Shown here piece after piece: positions 37,774 through 45,413 of a stretch of 64,000 bases of DNA (within the stretch, counting starts at the first letter, position 1; every line of letters starts with the position of its first letter). Location of the stretch: contig NZ_JAAFKD010000011.1 in the NCBI RefSeq assembly GCF_013299165.1, positions 18,154 through 82,153 on the forward strand, in the 5' to 3' direction. A program made the position numbers and the translations under genes. Origin of the DNA: Microcoleus sp. bin38.metabat.b11b12b14.051 (GTDB taxonomy: Bacteria; Cyanobacteriota; Cyanobacteriia; Cyanobacteriales; Microcoleaceae). Under the pieces are notes generated by a model. That model was given only the letters and a program-made list of their open reading frames with translations, had not been told where the DNA came from and did not search any database.

Positions 37774-38064
37774 ATGCAAAATAAAACTAAGATTTGGCTC
37801 GGCGTTGGAGCTTGTGTTTTAACTTCTGTTGCTGCTAGCGCGATCGCATCTCAGAATGATAGCAGTGTTAATCAATTGTCTCCGATTTCTTTTTTAAGTA
37901 ATGCCGCTAATGCTGCTAATTCATCGGTTAGCGACAGCAATTCGGTTAAACCGATCGTCTTAATGAGTAGTAGCGGTGCCGAAAAAGGAGAAAGTGGAGA
38001 AAAAGGAGAAAGTGGAGAAAAAGGAGAAAGTGGAGAAAAAGGAGAATCTGGGAAGAAGAGTTAA
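37774..38064 (+). CDS. Secreted collagen-like mini-protein
   Basis: A 96-residue protein with a signal peptide or membrane anchor (residues about 5-26, ACVLTSVAASAIA), a Ser/Asn-rich middle and a C-terminal Gly-X-Y tract made of four GEKGES hexapeptides plus GKKS. Glycine at every third position is the collagen pattern, though eight to nine triplets are too few to form a stable triple helix alone. AAGGA lies about 11 bp upstream of the ATG. It is divergent from the dioxygenase gene with a 150-bp shared promoter region and is followed by the convergent histidine kinase gene. Function unknown. Confidence 0.72.
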   Translation: MQNKTKIWLGVGACVLTSVAASAIASQNDSSVNQLSPISFLSNAANAANSSVSDSNSVKPIVLMSSSGAEKGESGEKGESGEKGESGEKGESGKKS

Positions 38065-38086
38065 GGTTTTTTATTAATATCAAATT

Positions 38087-39481
38087 TTAAGTTACTGAGG
38101 GGAATTTTACCTGAAAACAGCTACCTACCCCTAGCTGACTGGTAACGCTAATTTCTCCTCGGTGACTTTGAACAATAGATTGGGCGATCGCCAATCCCAT
38201 CCCTAAACCTCCTTCCCGGCAACTTCGGGCTCGATCCGCTCTCCAAAACCTGTCAAAAACTAATTTAACATCTTCGGGAGCAATGCCAATCCCAGTATCC
38301 TGTACACTAACAATTGCTAAGCGACCTTGACTTCTAAGAGAAACAGTCACAATGCCGCCCGTTGGTGTATAATGAATTGCATTTCCGATCAAGTTGGAAA
38401 ACAAACGAGTTAGCTGCGATCCGTCTCCCATTACAGACGTGTCGATGCCTAAATTTGATTTGAGAGTAATTTGTTTTTCTTGAGCTTGCAGTTCCCAAAA
38501 ATCGAGTAAATCTTCTAACAATTCATCTAACGGAACGGCTACCCACTCGCGGGTGATGGTTGTAGCAGCAGCATCTATTCTAGTTAATAAAAGTAAGTCT
38601 TCAACTAACTGACTCATCTGTCTAGTCGCAGAGGCGATCGCCACCATTTTTTTAACATCCGCTGCATGAATTCTCTCAGGATGATTCTGCATCACTTCCA
38701 CTGAAGTTTTAATCGCGGTTAGCGGATTTCTCAACTCGTGGGAAGCGTCGGCGGTGAATTGTTTTAATTGCTGAAAACTCTCCTCAATTGGCTTGAGAGA
38801 TTGTTTCGTCAGCCACAAACCACCAACCCCTGTCAAGCTGAGAAAAATAATACTTCCATAACCCAAATTCCAGCGGAGTCTGCTGAGGACTTCTTCGACT
38901 TCTTTAGTAGATTCGCTGCTGCGAATGTAACCTTTTAATTCTTGCTTTTCACCATCATAAATGTAAACGGGAATTGTGGCAGACCGAATCTGCCCGTTTT
39001 GTATGTTTTTGAAACCCGATTTTATCGGTAGAGGAGGTAAAGACTTGCCAGCATTTCCTAACATTTGACCTGTTTCATTAAACCATTCTACAGATTGATC
39101 GGCTTCCCGCAGATTTTGCCAAGGAATGTCTAAGTCTCCGTCTTTATCTAACTGACGGGTGACTTTTTGGCTATAGAGTTCAAGATGGAAATCATTATTT
39201 TCGTCTCTATTTTCTTTGTTTGTAAGTCCGCTTTTTTCTTGTGAATGTTGTGAAAAGTATTGCTTTTCAATCGCAACTAAACTGTGAGAAGCTGCTTGAG
39301 ATAAAACTTCTAATCGCTGGTCTAATTCTTGATATAGAGTGCTGGCAAATAATTCATAAACAGCAACAGCAGAAGTCCCTAAAATAGCTATCATAACTGT
39401 TAAGTAAGATAGCAATAAACGCCATCCCAAAGCCTGGAATTGGGGATTAGAGGTTTTGGTTGAGCCGATAACCCATGCCAT
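38087..39481 (-). CDS. Two-component sensor histidine kinase (RppB-like)
   Basis: A 464-residue membrane kinase. TM1 is at about 22-46 and TM2 at about 208-225, enclosing a 160-residue periplasmic sensor region. The HisKA domain has H248 (DASHELRNPL), and the HATPase domain has NLIGNAIHYTPTGG (N box), DTGIGIAPED, FDRFWRADRARS and GGLGMGLAIAQSIV. No clear HAMP domain follows TM2. The gene overlaps the end of the upstream response regulator by 35 bp, so the two are translationally coupled. The pair resembles cyanobacterial RppA/RppB (Nrs-type) systems that sense redox or metal state; the true signal is unknown. Confidence 0.9.
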   Translation of the reverse strand: MAWVIGSTKTSNPQFQALGWRLLLSYLTVMIAILGTSAVAVYELFASTLYQELDQRLEVLSQAASHSLVAIEKQYFSQHSQEKSGLTNKENRDENNDFHLELYSQKVTRQLDKDGDLDIPWQNLREADQSVEWFNETGQMLGNAGKSLPPLPIKSGFKNIQNGQIRSATIPVYIYDGEKQELKGYIRSSESTKEVEEVLSRLRWNLGYGSIIFLSLTGVGGLWLTKQSLKPIEESFQQLKQFTADASHELRNPLTAIKTSVEVMQNHPERIHAADVKKMVAIASATRQMSQLVEDLLLLTRIDAAATTITREWVAVPLDELLEDLLDFWELQAQEKQITLKSNLGIDTSVMGDGSQLTRLFSNLIGNAIHYTPTGGIVTVSLRSQGRLAIVSVQDTGIGIAPEDVKLVFDRFWRADRARSCREGGLGMGLAIAQSIVQSHRGEISVTSQLGVGSCFQVKFPSVT

Positions 39482-40124
39482 AAATAGTCTCTATAAAATT
39501 AGCGGGTGCGCCTGCTGCTTTCAGTTTTTGTCGCAAACCCCGGAGGTGAACTTTGACGGTTTCTTCTCCAGGTGAGTCTTCAAAACTCCATACACTATCT
39601 AGGATAGCACTTCGTGTTAAAACCCGCCCGCTGGTTCGCAGGAATAAGTCTAGTAAGCTGTACTCCTTGGGAGTGAGACGCAGCAAATTGTCACGATAGG
39701 TTACGTCGCAGGTGTTCGGATTTAATTGCAGATTTTCCCACTCTAATATTGGTGATAAAGTTGTACTTCCGCGCCGGAGTAAGGCTCGAATTCTTGCTGC
39801 TAATTCTGGCAAATCGAAGGGTTTGACGACATAATCATCTGCTCCGGCATCTAAGCCCATGACTTTATCATTGCTGGTGTCTCTAGCTGTGAGCATTAGC
39901 ACGGGGGTTTTTAATCCTTGTCGGCGCAAGCGCTGACAAAGGCTAATCCCATCTAATTTTGGCAGCATTACGTCTAGCAAAATTAAGTCATAGGTACAGG
40001 CTTCTGCAAAGTTCCAACCTTCTTGGCCGTCGGCGGCTATATCGACGGCATAATGTTGGTCTGTGAGGGATTCTGCTAATGCTTGGGAAATGCGATAGTC
40101 ATCTTCTACTAACAGAATTTTCAT
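39447..40124 (-). CDS. OmpR-family response regulator (RppA-like)
   Basis: A 225-residue OmpR/PhoB-type regulator. The receiver has E8-D9-D10, phosphoacceptor D51 (LILLDVMLPKLDG) and K in VVKPFDLPEL. The winged-helix DNA-binding domain covers about 125-222 (RLTPKEYSLLDLFLRTSGRVLTRSAI and VHLRGLRQKL). It is the first gene of the pair with the overlapping kinase. Targets may include the adjacent PepSY, RTX and dioxygenase genes, but that rests only on proximity. Confidence 0.92.
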   Translation of the reverse strand: MKILLVEDDYRISQALAESLTDQHYAVDIAADGQEGWNFAEACTYDLILLDVMLPKLDGISLCQRLRRQGLKTPVLMLTARDTSNDKVMGLDAGADDYVVKPFDLPELAARIRALLRRGSTTLSPILEWENLQLNPNTCDVTYRDNLLRLTPKEYSLLDLFLRTSGRVLTRSAILDSVWSFEDSPGEETVKVHLRGLRQKLKAAGAPANFIETIYGMGYRLNQNL

Positions 40125-40342
40125 AGATCACTGCTAAATACTGACTGTCGAACTGCAAGATAAAAACTAATTTTCGTGCCTGATAGTTGCGAAGTATTTG
40201 ATATAAATTGAGATTTATTTCAATGTAGGGGGATTTGTTGGGAGTATCTGTGTTTTGCATTAAGAGTGCGATCGTCTCCACTCGCGAGCTGTACAATACT
40301 TTTTACAAAAATGAGATGCTTCCGATTAGTTTTGGGAGTATT

Positions 40343-40360
40343 ATACCATATCAATGGTAT
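40343..40360. promoter_or_regulatory. Palindrome in the leader of the pentapeptide gene
   Basis: ATACCAT-ATCA-ATGGTAT is a perfect 7-bp inverted repeat 15 bp before the ATG at 40376. It could be an operator or a leader hairpin. TTATACCAT also begins the 111-bp element at 53581, so a repeat origin is possible. Confidence 0.35.
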
Positions 40361-40375
40361 ATTTGCAAAAAAATT

Positions 40376-41065
40376 ATGAAAAAACTCACAATATTGTCGA
40401 TCGCCCTGCTAATTGTTGGCGCAAGTCTAGAATATCCGAAACTGGGACTGCAACTAAGGGCGATCGGGCAAACAGCAACGCCCCAACCACCAATCATCCA
40501 ACCACAAATACCCCAACCACCAACACTCCAACCACCGACAAGTCAACCACCGACAAGTCAACCACCAACAGCCCAACCAAAAGCAGAAGATCCCAAAAAG
40601 CTCGGCTACGTCTCCCCAGAATTTGCCGAAAGATTCTCCCAGCAACAAATTGACCAAATCAACGCCAACGTCGAAACGCTGCTGCTAACTCAAAGCTGCG
40701 CCCGCTGCGACCTCCGAGCCGTAAAATTAGTTAACCTGCGCTTAAAAAATGCGATCGTCACAGGAGCAGATTTATCAGACGCCAACCTCAGCGGTAGTCG
40801 CTTCGAGATATCAGATTTTGTCAACACCAATATGGCTCGCGCCGACTTAAGCGGCGCCGAATTAATCGGAGCCAGAATCAGCAACACCAACCTCCGCAAA
40901 GCCAACTTGACAGGAACCAATTTAGACGGCGCCGACTTGCGATTTTCCGACATGAGAGACGCCAACCTGTCAAATGCCAACCTCCGGAATGCTAATATAG
41001 ATGGCGCTAGTGTCGATCGAGCCAGCATGACCGGCACCACAATGCCCGACGGCCGAAAAAATTAA
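40376..41065 (+). CDS. Exported pentapeptide-repeat protein
   Basis: A 229-residue protein with a signal peptide (KKLTILSIALLIVGASLEY), a low-complexity Pro/Thr/Gln linker (about 32-68: repeated QPPTSQPPT), a short helical region with C-x-x-C (SCARCDL) and about 20 pentapeptide repeats of A(D/N)LXX type (from about 110: GADLSDANLSGSRFE), which form a right-handed quadrilateral helix. Such proteins are numerous in cyanobacteria and most are uncharacterised. The frame is open from 40235, but the signal peptide and ATG place the start at 40376. The linker is encoded by a CAACCACCGACAAGT-type DNA repeat. Confidence 0.85.
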   Translation: MKKLTILSIALLIVGASLEYPKLGLQLRAIGQTATPQPPIIQPQIPQPPTLQPPTSQPPTSQPPTAQPKAEDPKKLGYVSPEFAERFSQQQIDQINANVETLLLTQSCARCDLRAVKLVNLRLKNAIVTGADLSDANLSGSRFEISDFVNTNMARADLSGAELIGARISNTNLRKANLTGTNLDGADLRFSDMRDANLSNANLRNANIDGASVDRASMTGTTMPDGRKN

Positions 41066-41070
41066 TAATA

Positions 41071-41349
41071 CAGAAGAAGGAAGAAGGAAGAAGGAAGAAG
41101 GAAGAGGGAAGAGGGAAGAGGGAAGAGGAAGAAGAAAAAAATAATAAAATTCCTACAAGCAGAAACCGGGTTTTTTTACTCGTTACCAGGCGTTACTCGT
41201 TACCAGGCTCTGCCTGGTAACGAAGATCCGGAGGCTCTGCCTCCTCTTTTCCAGCCGAAACCAACCTACAAAAAATCTTCCTTCCTTCCTTCCTTCCTTC
41301 CTTCCTTCCTTCCTTCCTTCTTCCTTCTTCCTTCTTCCTTCTTCCTTCG
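41071..41349. repeat. Purine-rich microsatellites and a CCAGGC hairpin
   Basis: GAAGGAA-type repeats (41071-41137), a family C half (41164), a hairpin GTTACCAGGCTCTGCCTGGTAAC (around 41196-41219) and a polypyrimidine tract of CCTT tetramers and CTTCCTT units (41278-41349) that runs up to the urtE stop. A 67-residue frame here (GRKE repeats) is repeat-encoded and not a gene. Confidence 0.85.
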
Positions 41350-41351
41350 AT

Positions 41352-42050
41352 TCAAACAGCCAAAAACCTCTGAACCACCTCATCACTCAATTCGCTAGTG
41401 CTTCCCGAAGCCACAATCCCGCCTTTTTGCATAGCATAATACCAATCAGCTTGCCGCACAAAATGCAAATGCTGTTCCACCAACAAAACCGAAATCCCCC
41501 TAGTAGCAACCACACGGCGCACCGCAGCCTCTATATCCAAAATAATAGACGGCTGAATCCCCTCCGTCGGTTCATCCAAAACCAACAATTGCGGCTCACC
41601 CATCAAAGCCCTAGCGATCGCCAACTGCTGCTGCTGTCCCCCGCTCAAATCGCCTCCCATGCGATCGAGCATAGTCTTCAAAACCGGAAATAACTCAAAA
41701 ATCTCATCAGGAACTTCAGGATTTTTAGTCAGAGTTGGTTTCGCTTCCAAACCTAACAACAGATTTTCTTTCACAGTCAAGCGCGGAATAATTTCCCGCC
41801 CTTGAGGAACATAACCAATCCCCAATTTAGCCCGCTGGTGAGTCAACTTAGAAGTAATAGACTTACCCCCAAAAGCAATAGTGCCGCTGCGCGGTTGCAG
41901 CAACCCCATAATCGTTTTCAGCATCGTAGTTTTGCCCACACCATTGCGGCCAATCAAGCAAACCATTTGTCCCGCATTAACGCTTAAATCCACACCGCGC
42001 AAAATGTGACTTTCGCCGTAGTAAACATTCAAATCAGAGACTTGCAGCAT
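41352..42050 (-). CDS. urtE: Urea ABC transporter ATP-binding subunit UrtE
   Basis: A 232-residue ATPase of the branched-chain amino acid/urea ABC family. Walker A is GRNGVGKT, the signature is LSGGQQQQLAIARAL, and Walker B is LLVLDEPTEG. The MLQVSDLNVYYGESHILRGV start at 42050 is typical of UrtE; the longer frame to 42164 has a repeat-like N-terminus (CGTGILPVQNWL) and is rejected. It is the last gene of the urt cluster. With UrtD it powers uptake of urea through the UrtBC channel. A heptamer-repeat segment lies between it and urtD. Confidence 0.93.
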   Translation of the reverse strand: MLQVSDLNVYYGESHILRGVDLSVNAGQMVCLIGRNGVGKTTMLKTIMGLLQPRSGTIAFGGKSITSKLTHQRAKLGIGYVPQGREIIPRLTVKENLLLGLEAKPTLTKNPEVPDEIFELFPVLKTMLDRMGGDLSGGQQQQLAIARALMGEPQLLVLDEPTEGIQPSIILDIEAAVRRVVATRGISVLLVEQHLHFVRQADWYYAMQKGGIVASGSTSELSDEVVQRFLAV

Positions 42051-42149
42051 ATTTTTTGGATTGGTCATTGGGAATTGGTCATTGGGAACTAATAGACATC
42101 TCCAGAGAAGCCAGTTTTGAACAGGCAGGATGCCTGTTCCACAAGAAAT

Positions 42150-42244
42150 ATGGTCAACAGCCAACAGCTAACAGTCAACAGCCAACAGTCAACAGCCAAC
42201 AGTCAACAGTCAACAGTCAACTGTCAACTGTCAACTGTCAACTG
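42150..42244. repeat. Heptamer repeats at the 3' end of urtD
   Basis: Runs of CAACAGC and CAACAGT units, then CAACTGT units up to 42244. The final copy overlaps the urtD stop codon (last codons AGT TGA). Same family as 12805-13040. Confidence 0.9.
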
Positions 42245-42987
42245 TTGTCAGGTTTTCCCAAATATACCTCAATTACGCGATCGTCATTTTGCACCTCATC
42301 CATCGTTCCCTCGCACAAAACAGCACCCTGATGCAACACCGTCACCTTTTTAGCAATTTGCCGCACAAACTCCATATCATGTTCTATAACTAACACCGAG
42401 TGACTTTGGGCCAGCGAAATCAGCAACTCTCCAGTCAGCGCCGTTTCCTCATCAGTCAAGCCCGCCACAGGTTCATCCACCAACAACAAATCGGGAGATT
42501 GAGCCACCAACATCCCAATTTCCAACCACTGCTTTTCCCCGTGAGAAAGCAAACCAGCAGCAGTATCAGCTTTAGCAACCAAACCAATTGTTTCTAACAA
42601 ACCCGCCACCGTGCGTTTTTCAGCAGCAGGAGCAGGCTTAAACAAAGTTGGAAATACATTTTTATTGCCATTGCAAGACAAATCTAAATTTTCCCGAGGC
42701 GTTAAATTCAAATAAACTCGCGGCGTTTGAAACTTGCGGCCAATCCCTAGACGCGCAATCTGATATTCCGACAACTTCCGCAAATTTTTTCCCTTAAATA
42801 ACACACGCCCTTCCGTCGGCTGCACCTTCCCAGTAATCGAATCGAGAAAAGTTGTTTTCCCCGCACCGTTGGGGCCAATAATCACTCGCAGTTCACCCGC
42901 ATCCATACTAAAATTTAAACCGTTGATGGCTTTAAAACCATCAAAACTCACAGTCAAGTTTTCGATTTCTAATACTTTTTGGTTCAT
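42238..42987 (-). CDS. urtD: Urea ABC transporter ATP-binding subunit UrtD
   Basis: A 249-residue ABC ATPase. Walker A is GPNGAGKTTFLDSITG, the signature is LLSHGEKQWLEIGM, and Walker B is LLLVDEPVAGLT, followed by VIEHDMEFV; the LSHGEKQ form is characteristic of UrtD. It pairs with UrtE. In this genome a separate gene (43425-44153) and 440 bp of spacer with repeats lie between urtC and urtD, so it may depend on a second promoter. The last codons (NS-stop) are formed by the heptamer repeat. Confidence 0.94.
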   Translation of the reverse strand: MNQKVLEIENLTVSFDGFKAINGLNFSMDAGELRVIIGPNGAGKTTFLDSITGKVQPTEGRVLFKGKNLRKLSEYQIARLGIGRKFQTPRVYLNLTPRENLDLSCNGNKNVFPTLFKPAPAAEKRTVAGLLETIGLVAKADTAAGLLSHGEKQWLEIGMLVAQSPDLLLVDEPVAGLTDEETALTGELLISLAQSHSVLVIEHDMEFVRQIAKKVTVLHQGAVLCEGTMDEVQNDDRVIEVYLGKPDNS

Positions 42988-43012
42988 CTGCTTATCCTTA
43001 ATTTTAATTGTA

Positions 43013-43200
43013 GGGTGCGTCAGTCAACAGTTCCCGAAAAAATCGAAAAATCTACTAACTGACGCACCTTGCATAACTAACGCACCTTACATAACTTGAA
43101 TTCAGCAATATACAACGACCGATACCCTCGTACTTTTCCGGTCAGGTGCGTCAGTTCACAGTCTCTCTAAAAGGCGAAAAATCTTCGGGCTGACGCACCC
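43013..43200. repeat. Two GGTGCGTCAG inverted-repeat elements
   Basis: Two elements of about 57 bp (43013-43069 and 43144-43200), each bounded by GGTGCGTCAG and CTGACGCACC and with GCGAAAAATCT-like interiors. Same family as 2266-2393. They lie upstream of urtD within the 42988-43424 gap, which otherwise holds degenerate family A copies (about 43336-43420) and no gene. Confidence 0.85.
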
Positions 43201-43424
43201 TACACAAATATTACTTTTTGGCGAATTTCAGATCGCGATTTTATAGGCGATACAGGGATTTCTTGAAACTCAGATTGTTCTTAAGTCAACCGTATTGGGT
43301 TATCAGCTACAGCCTGGTAACAAGTATTTGGGTAAGATGCGGACTCAAGTCTTCACTACAAACCTCTTAGCCTGGTAACGAGTATTTGAGCTAAATGCGG
43401 ACTGAAGTCCTCACTACGAACCTA

Positions 43425-44153
43425 TTACTCTAACGTAAAACTGCTAGAGTTGCTAATTACTGGAGCTGGATTGGCCGCCATAATCCGCTCAGCCAACTTC
43501 GAGAGCGGCAGACTTTGCAAATACACTTTTCCAGGCCCGGTTAGCTTGACTAAAAACAAACCTTCACCACCAAACAGAGCATTTCTAAAGCCACCCACAA
43601 ACTGAATATCGTAATCTACAGTCGGCGCAAAAGCGACCAAACAACCAGTGTCCGCCCGCAACACTTCACCAACTCCCAAATTTTTCTCAACAATTGTTCC
43701 TCCAGCATGAACAAAAGCTAGCCCGTCACCCTGCAATTTTTGCAGAATAAAGCCTTCTCCGCCAAAGAAACCGGCACCAAGCCGCTTGGTGAAAGCTACA
43801 TCAATGTCAATACCGTTGGCCGCACAGAGAAATGAGTCTTTTTGACACAGAAATTTGCCGCCAAGTTTGCCTAAATCGAGGGGAATTATTTTCCCAGGAT
43901 AGGGGGCGGCAAAAGCGACGCGGGCCTTGCGATTTCCACTGTTGACAAAGGTGCTAATAAAAAAACTTTCCCCTGTCAGCATCCGTTTGAAACCTTGAAA
44001 TATGCCACCACCTGTGGCTGTTTGCATCTGGATGTCGCCTTCCATGTATGTCATGGCTCCCACTTCAGCCCTGACGCCTTCTCTCGGGTCAAGTTCAATC
44101 TCGATGAGTTGCAAATCGTCGCCGTAGATTTTGTAGTCAATAACATCTGCCAT
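43425..44153 (-). CDS. AIM24/TIGR00266 family protein
   Basis: A 242-residue protein of the AIM24 family (beta-sandwich, TRAP-like fold). Recognisable elements are VEVGAMTYME-type (AEVGAMTYMEGDIQM, about 30-44), GFKRMLTGESFFISTF (about 55-70), the repeated GAGFFGGEGFILQKLQGDG (about 127-145) and GGFRNALFGGEGLFLVKLTGPGKVYLQSLP near the end. Family function in bacteria is unknown; yeast AIM24 is mitochondrial. It sits in the same orientation inside the urt cluster, between urtC and urtD, which suggests a late insertion into the operon, with coexpression possible. Confidence 0.9.
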   Translation of the reverse strand: MADVIDYKIYGDDLQLIEIELDPREGVRAEVGAMTYMEGDIQMQTATGGGIFQGFKRMLTGESFFISTFVNSGNRKARVAFAAPYPGKIIPLDLGKLGGKFLCQKDSFLCAANGIDIDVAFTKRLGAGFFGGEGFILQKLQGDGLAFVHAGGTIVEKNLGVGEVLRADTGCLVAFAPTVDYDIQFVGGFRNALFGGEGLFLVKLTGPGKVYLQSLPLSKLAERIMAANPAPVISNSSSFTLE

Positions 44154-44243
44154 ACATTTTCCCTCAAATTAAATAACTGAATATTTTACTACAAAATCTT
44201 TGGTTGGGAATCCGCAAAAGTAACGTACATCATTTTTGAACGA

Positions 44244-45386
44244 TCAATGTTCAAGTTCTTCTTTTTCCTGCTGCACTTCGGGGTCTTGTTCCAGGCTGGG
44301 GTAAGTGGATGCGTACTTCGGTTTTCTGAACAAGCGGCGAATTGGCTCAAAATCTTGATATTGCAGCCACCCAACTAAGCCGTCGGGCAAGACTGTGACT
44401 ACTATTAAGAATAGCGCACCTTGGAAAAATAGCCACACTTCTGGAAATTGTTCGCTCAAGAAACTCTTGCCAAAGTTGACTAGCAATGCTCCTAATATTG
44501 CTCCTGATAATGTGGCGCGACCTCCGACTGCTACCCAAATTACCATTTCGATCGAAAATGCAATATCCATCGCTTTTGGCGAAATAATTCCCGTTTGTAC
44601 GGTGAATAAAGCGCCTGCAATCCCGGCTAAACCGGCGGAAATTGCAAATACTAAAACTTTGTATCCTGTGGGATTGTAGCCGGAAAAACGCAGCCGCACT
44701 TCGTCGTCGCGAATTGCTACTAGCAAGCGCCCGAAACGCCCGCTTGTCAGCCAGCGGCACAGGGCGTAAGTTGCTACTAGAAATAGTATGGTGAGAATGT
44801 AGAAAATATATTGAGTATCTCTGCCGTTTACTGTGGCTCCGAATAGGGTTTTAAAGTCGGTGAGTCCGTTGGTGCCGTTAATCAGTTTTTGCTGGCCATT
44901 AAAGAAGTTGAAAAATACAATTGTGGCTGCTTGGGTGAGAATTGAAAAGTAAACGCCTCGAATTCGATTGCGGAATACTAAGTAACCTAAAAGTCCGCCC
45001 AAGATGGCGGGGATGAGGAATACTGCAAAAACTGAGAAGGGAAAAGAGTAAAACGGTTGCCAAAACCAAGGCAGTTCGGTGACGCCGTAGAGGCTCATAA
45101 ATTCGGGCAATTGACTGCTGGCGGTTGGGGGAATTTGCAGTTTAAGGTGCATGGCGAAGGCGTAGCCACCGATCGCAAAAAATACGCCGTGTCCCAGACT
45201 GAGCAAACCTGTATATCCCCAGATTAAGTCTATACCGAGGGCTGCAATTGCTAGTGCTAAAAATCGTCCCAATTGGTTGAGACGAGCGTCGGGGAGTATT
45301 CCTGGGATGAGCAATATGAGGATTAGGGCGATCGCCCCTACGATTGCTGCTTCTTTAAACAGAGCCTTTTTTTCTGTATTCTTCAT
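44244..45386 (-). CDS. urtC: Urea ABC transporter permease UrtC
   Basis: A 380-residue LivM-type permease with about ten hydrophobic segments and the family motifs LGIDLIWGYTGLLSLGHGVFFAIGGY (about 46-71) and AGALFTVQTGIISPKAMD (about 257-274). The C-terminal tail is hydrophilic and acidic (about 350-380). It forms the membrane channel with UrtB, whose stop lies 27 bp upstream, so the two are cotranscribed. The downstream AIM24 gene begins 90 bp after its stop. Confidence 0.95.
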   Translation of the reverse strand: MKNTEKKALFKEAAIVGAIALILILLIPGILPDARLNQLGRFLALAIAALGIDLIWGYTGLLSLGHGVFFAIGGYAFAMHLKLQIPPTASSQLPEFMSLYGVTELPWFWQPFYSFPFSVFAVFLIPAILGGLLGYLVFRNRIRGVYFSILTQAATIVFFNFFNGQQKLINGTNGLTDFKTLFGATVNGRDTQYIFYILTILFLVATYALCRWLTSGRFGRLLVAIRDDEVRLRFSGYNPTGYKVLVFAISAGLAGIAGALFTVQTGIISPKAMDIAFSIEMVIWVAVGGRATLSGAILGALLVNFGKSFLSEQFPEVWLFFQGALFLIVVTVLPDGLVGWLQYQDFEPIRRLFRKPKYASTYPSLEQDPEVQQEKEELEH

Positions 45387-45413
45387 TAGTTTAGCCGCTC
45401 AAAGCTGTAGTTT

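Noticed and set aside
41183-41386. A 67-codon frame with GRKE repeats
   Set aside because: Encoded by a CCTT/CTTCCTT microsatellite overlapping the urtE end; no protein-like composition.
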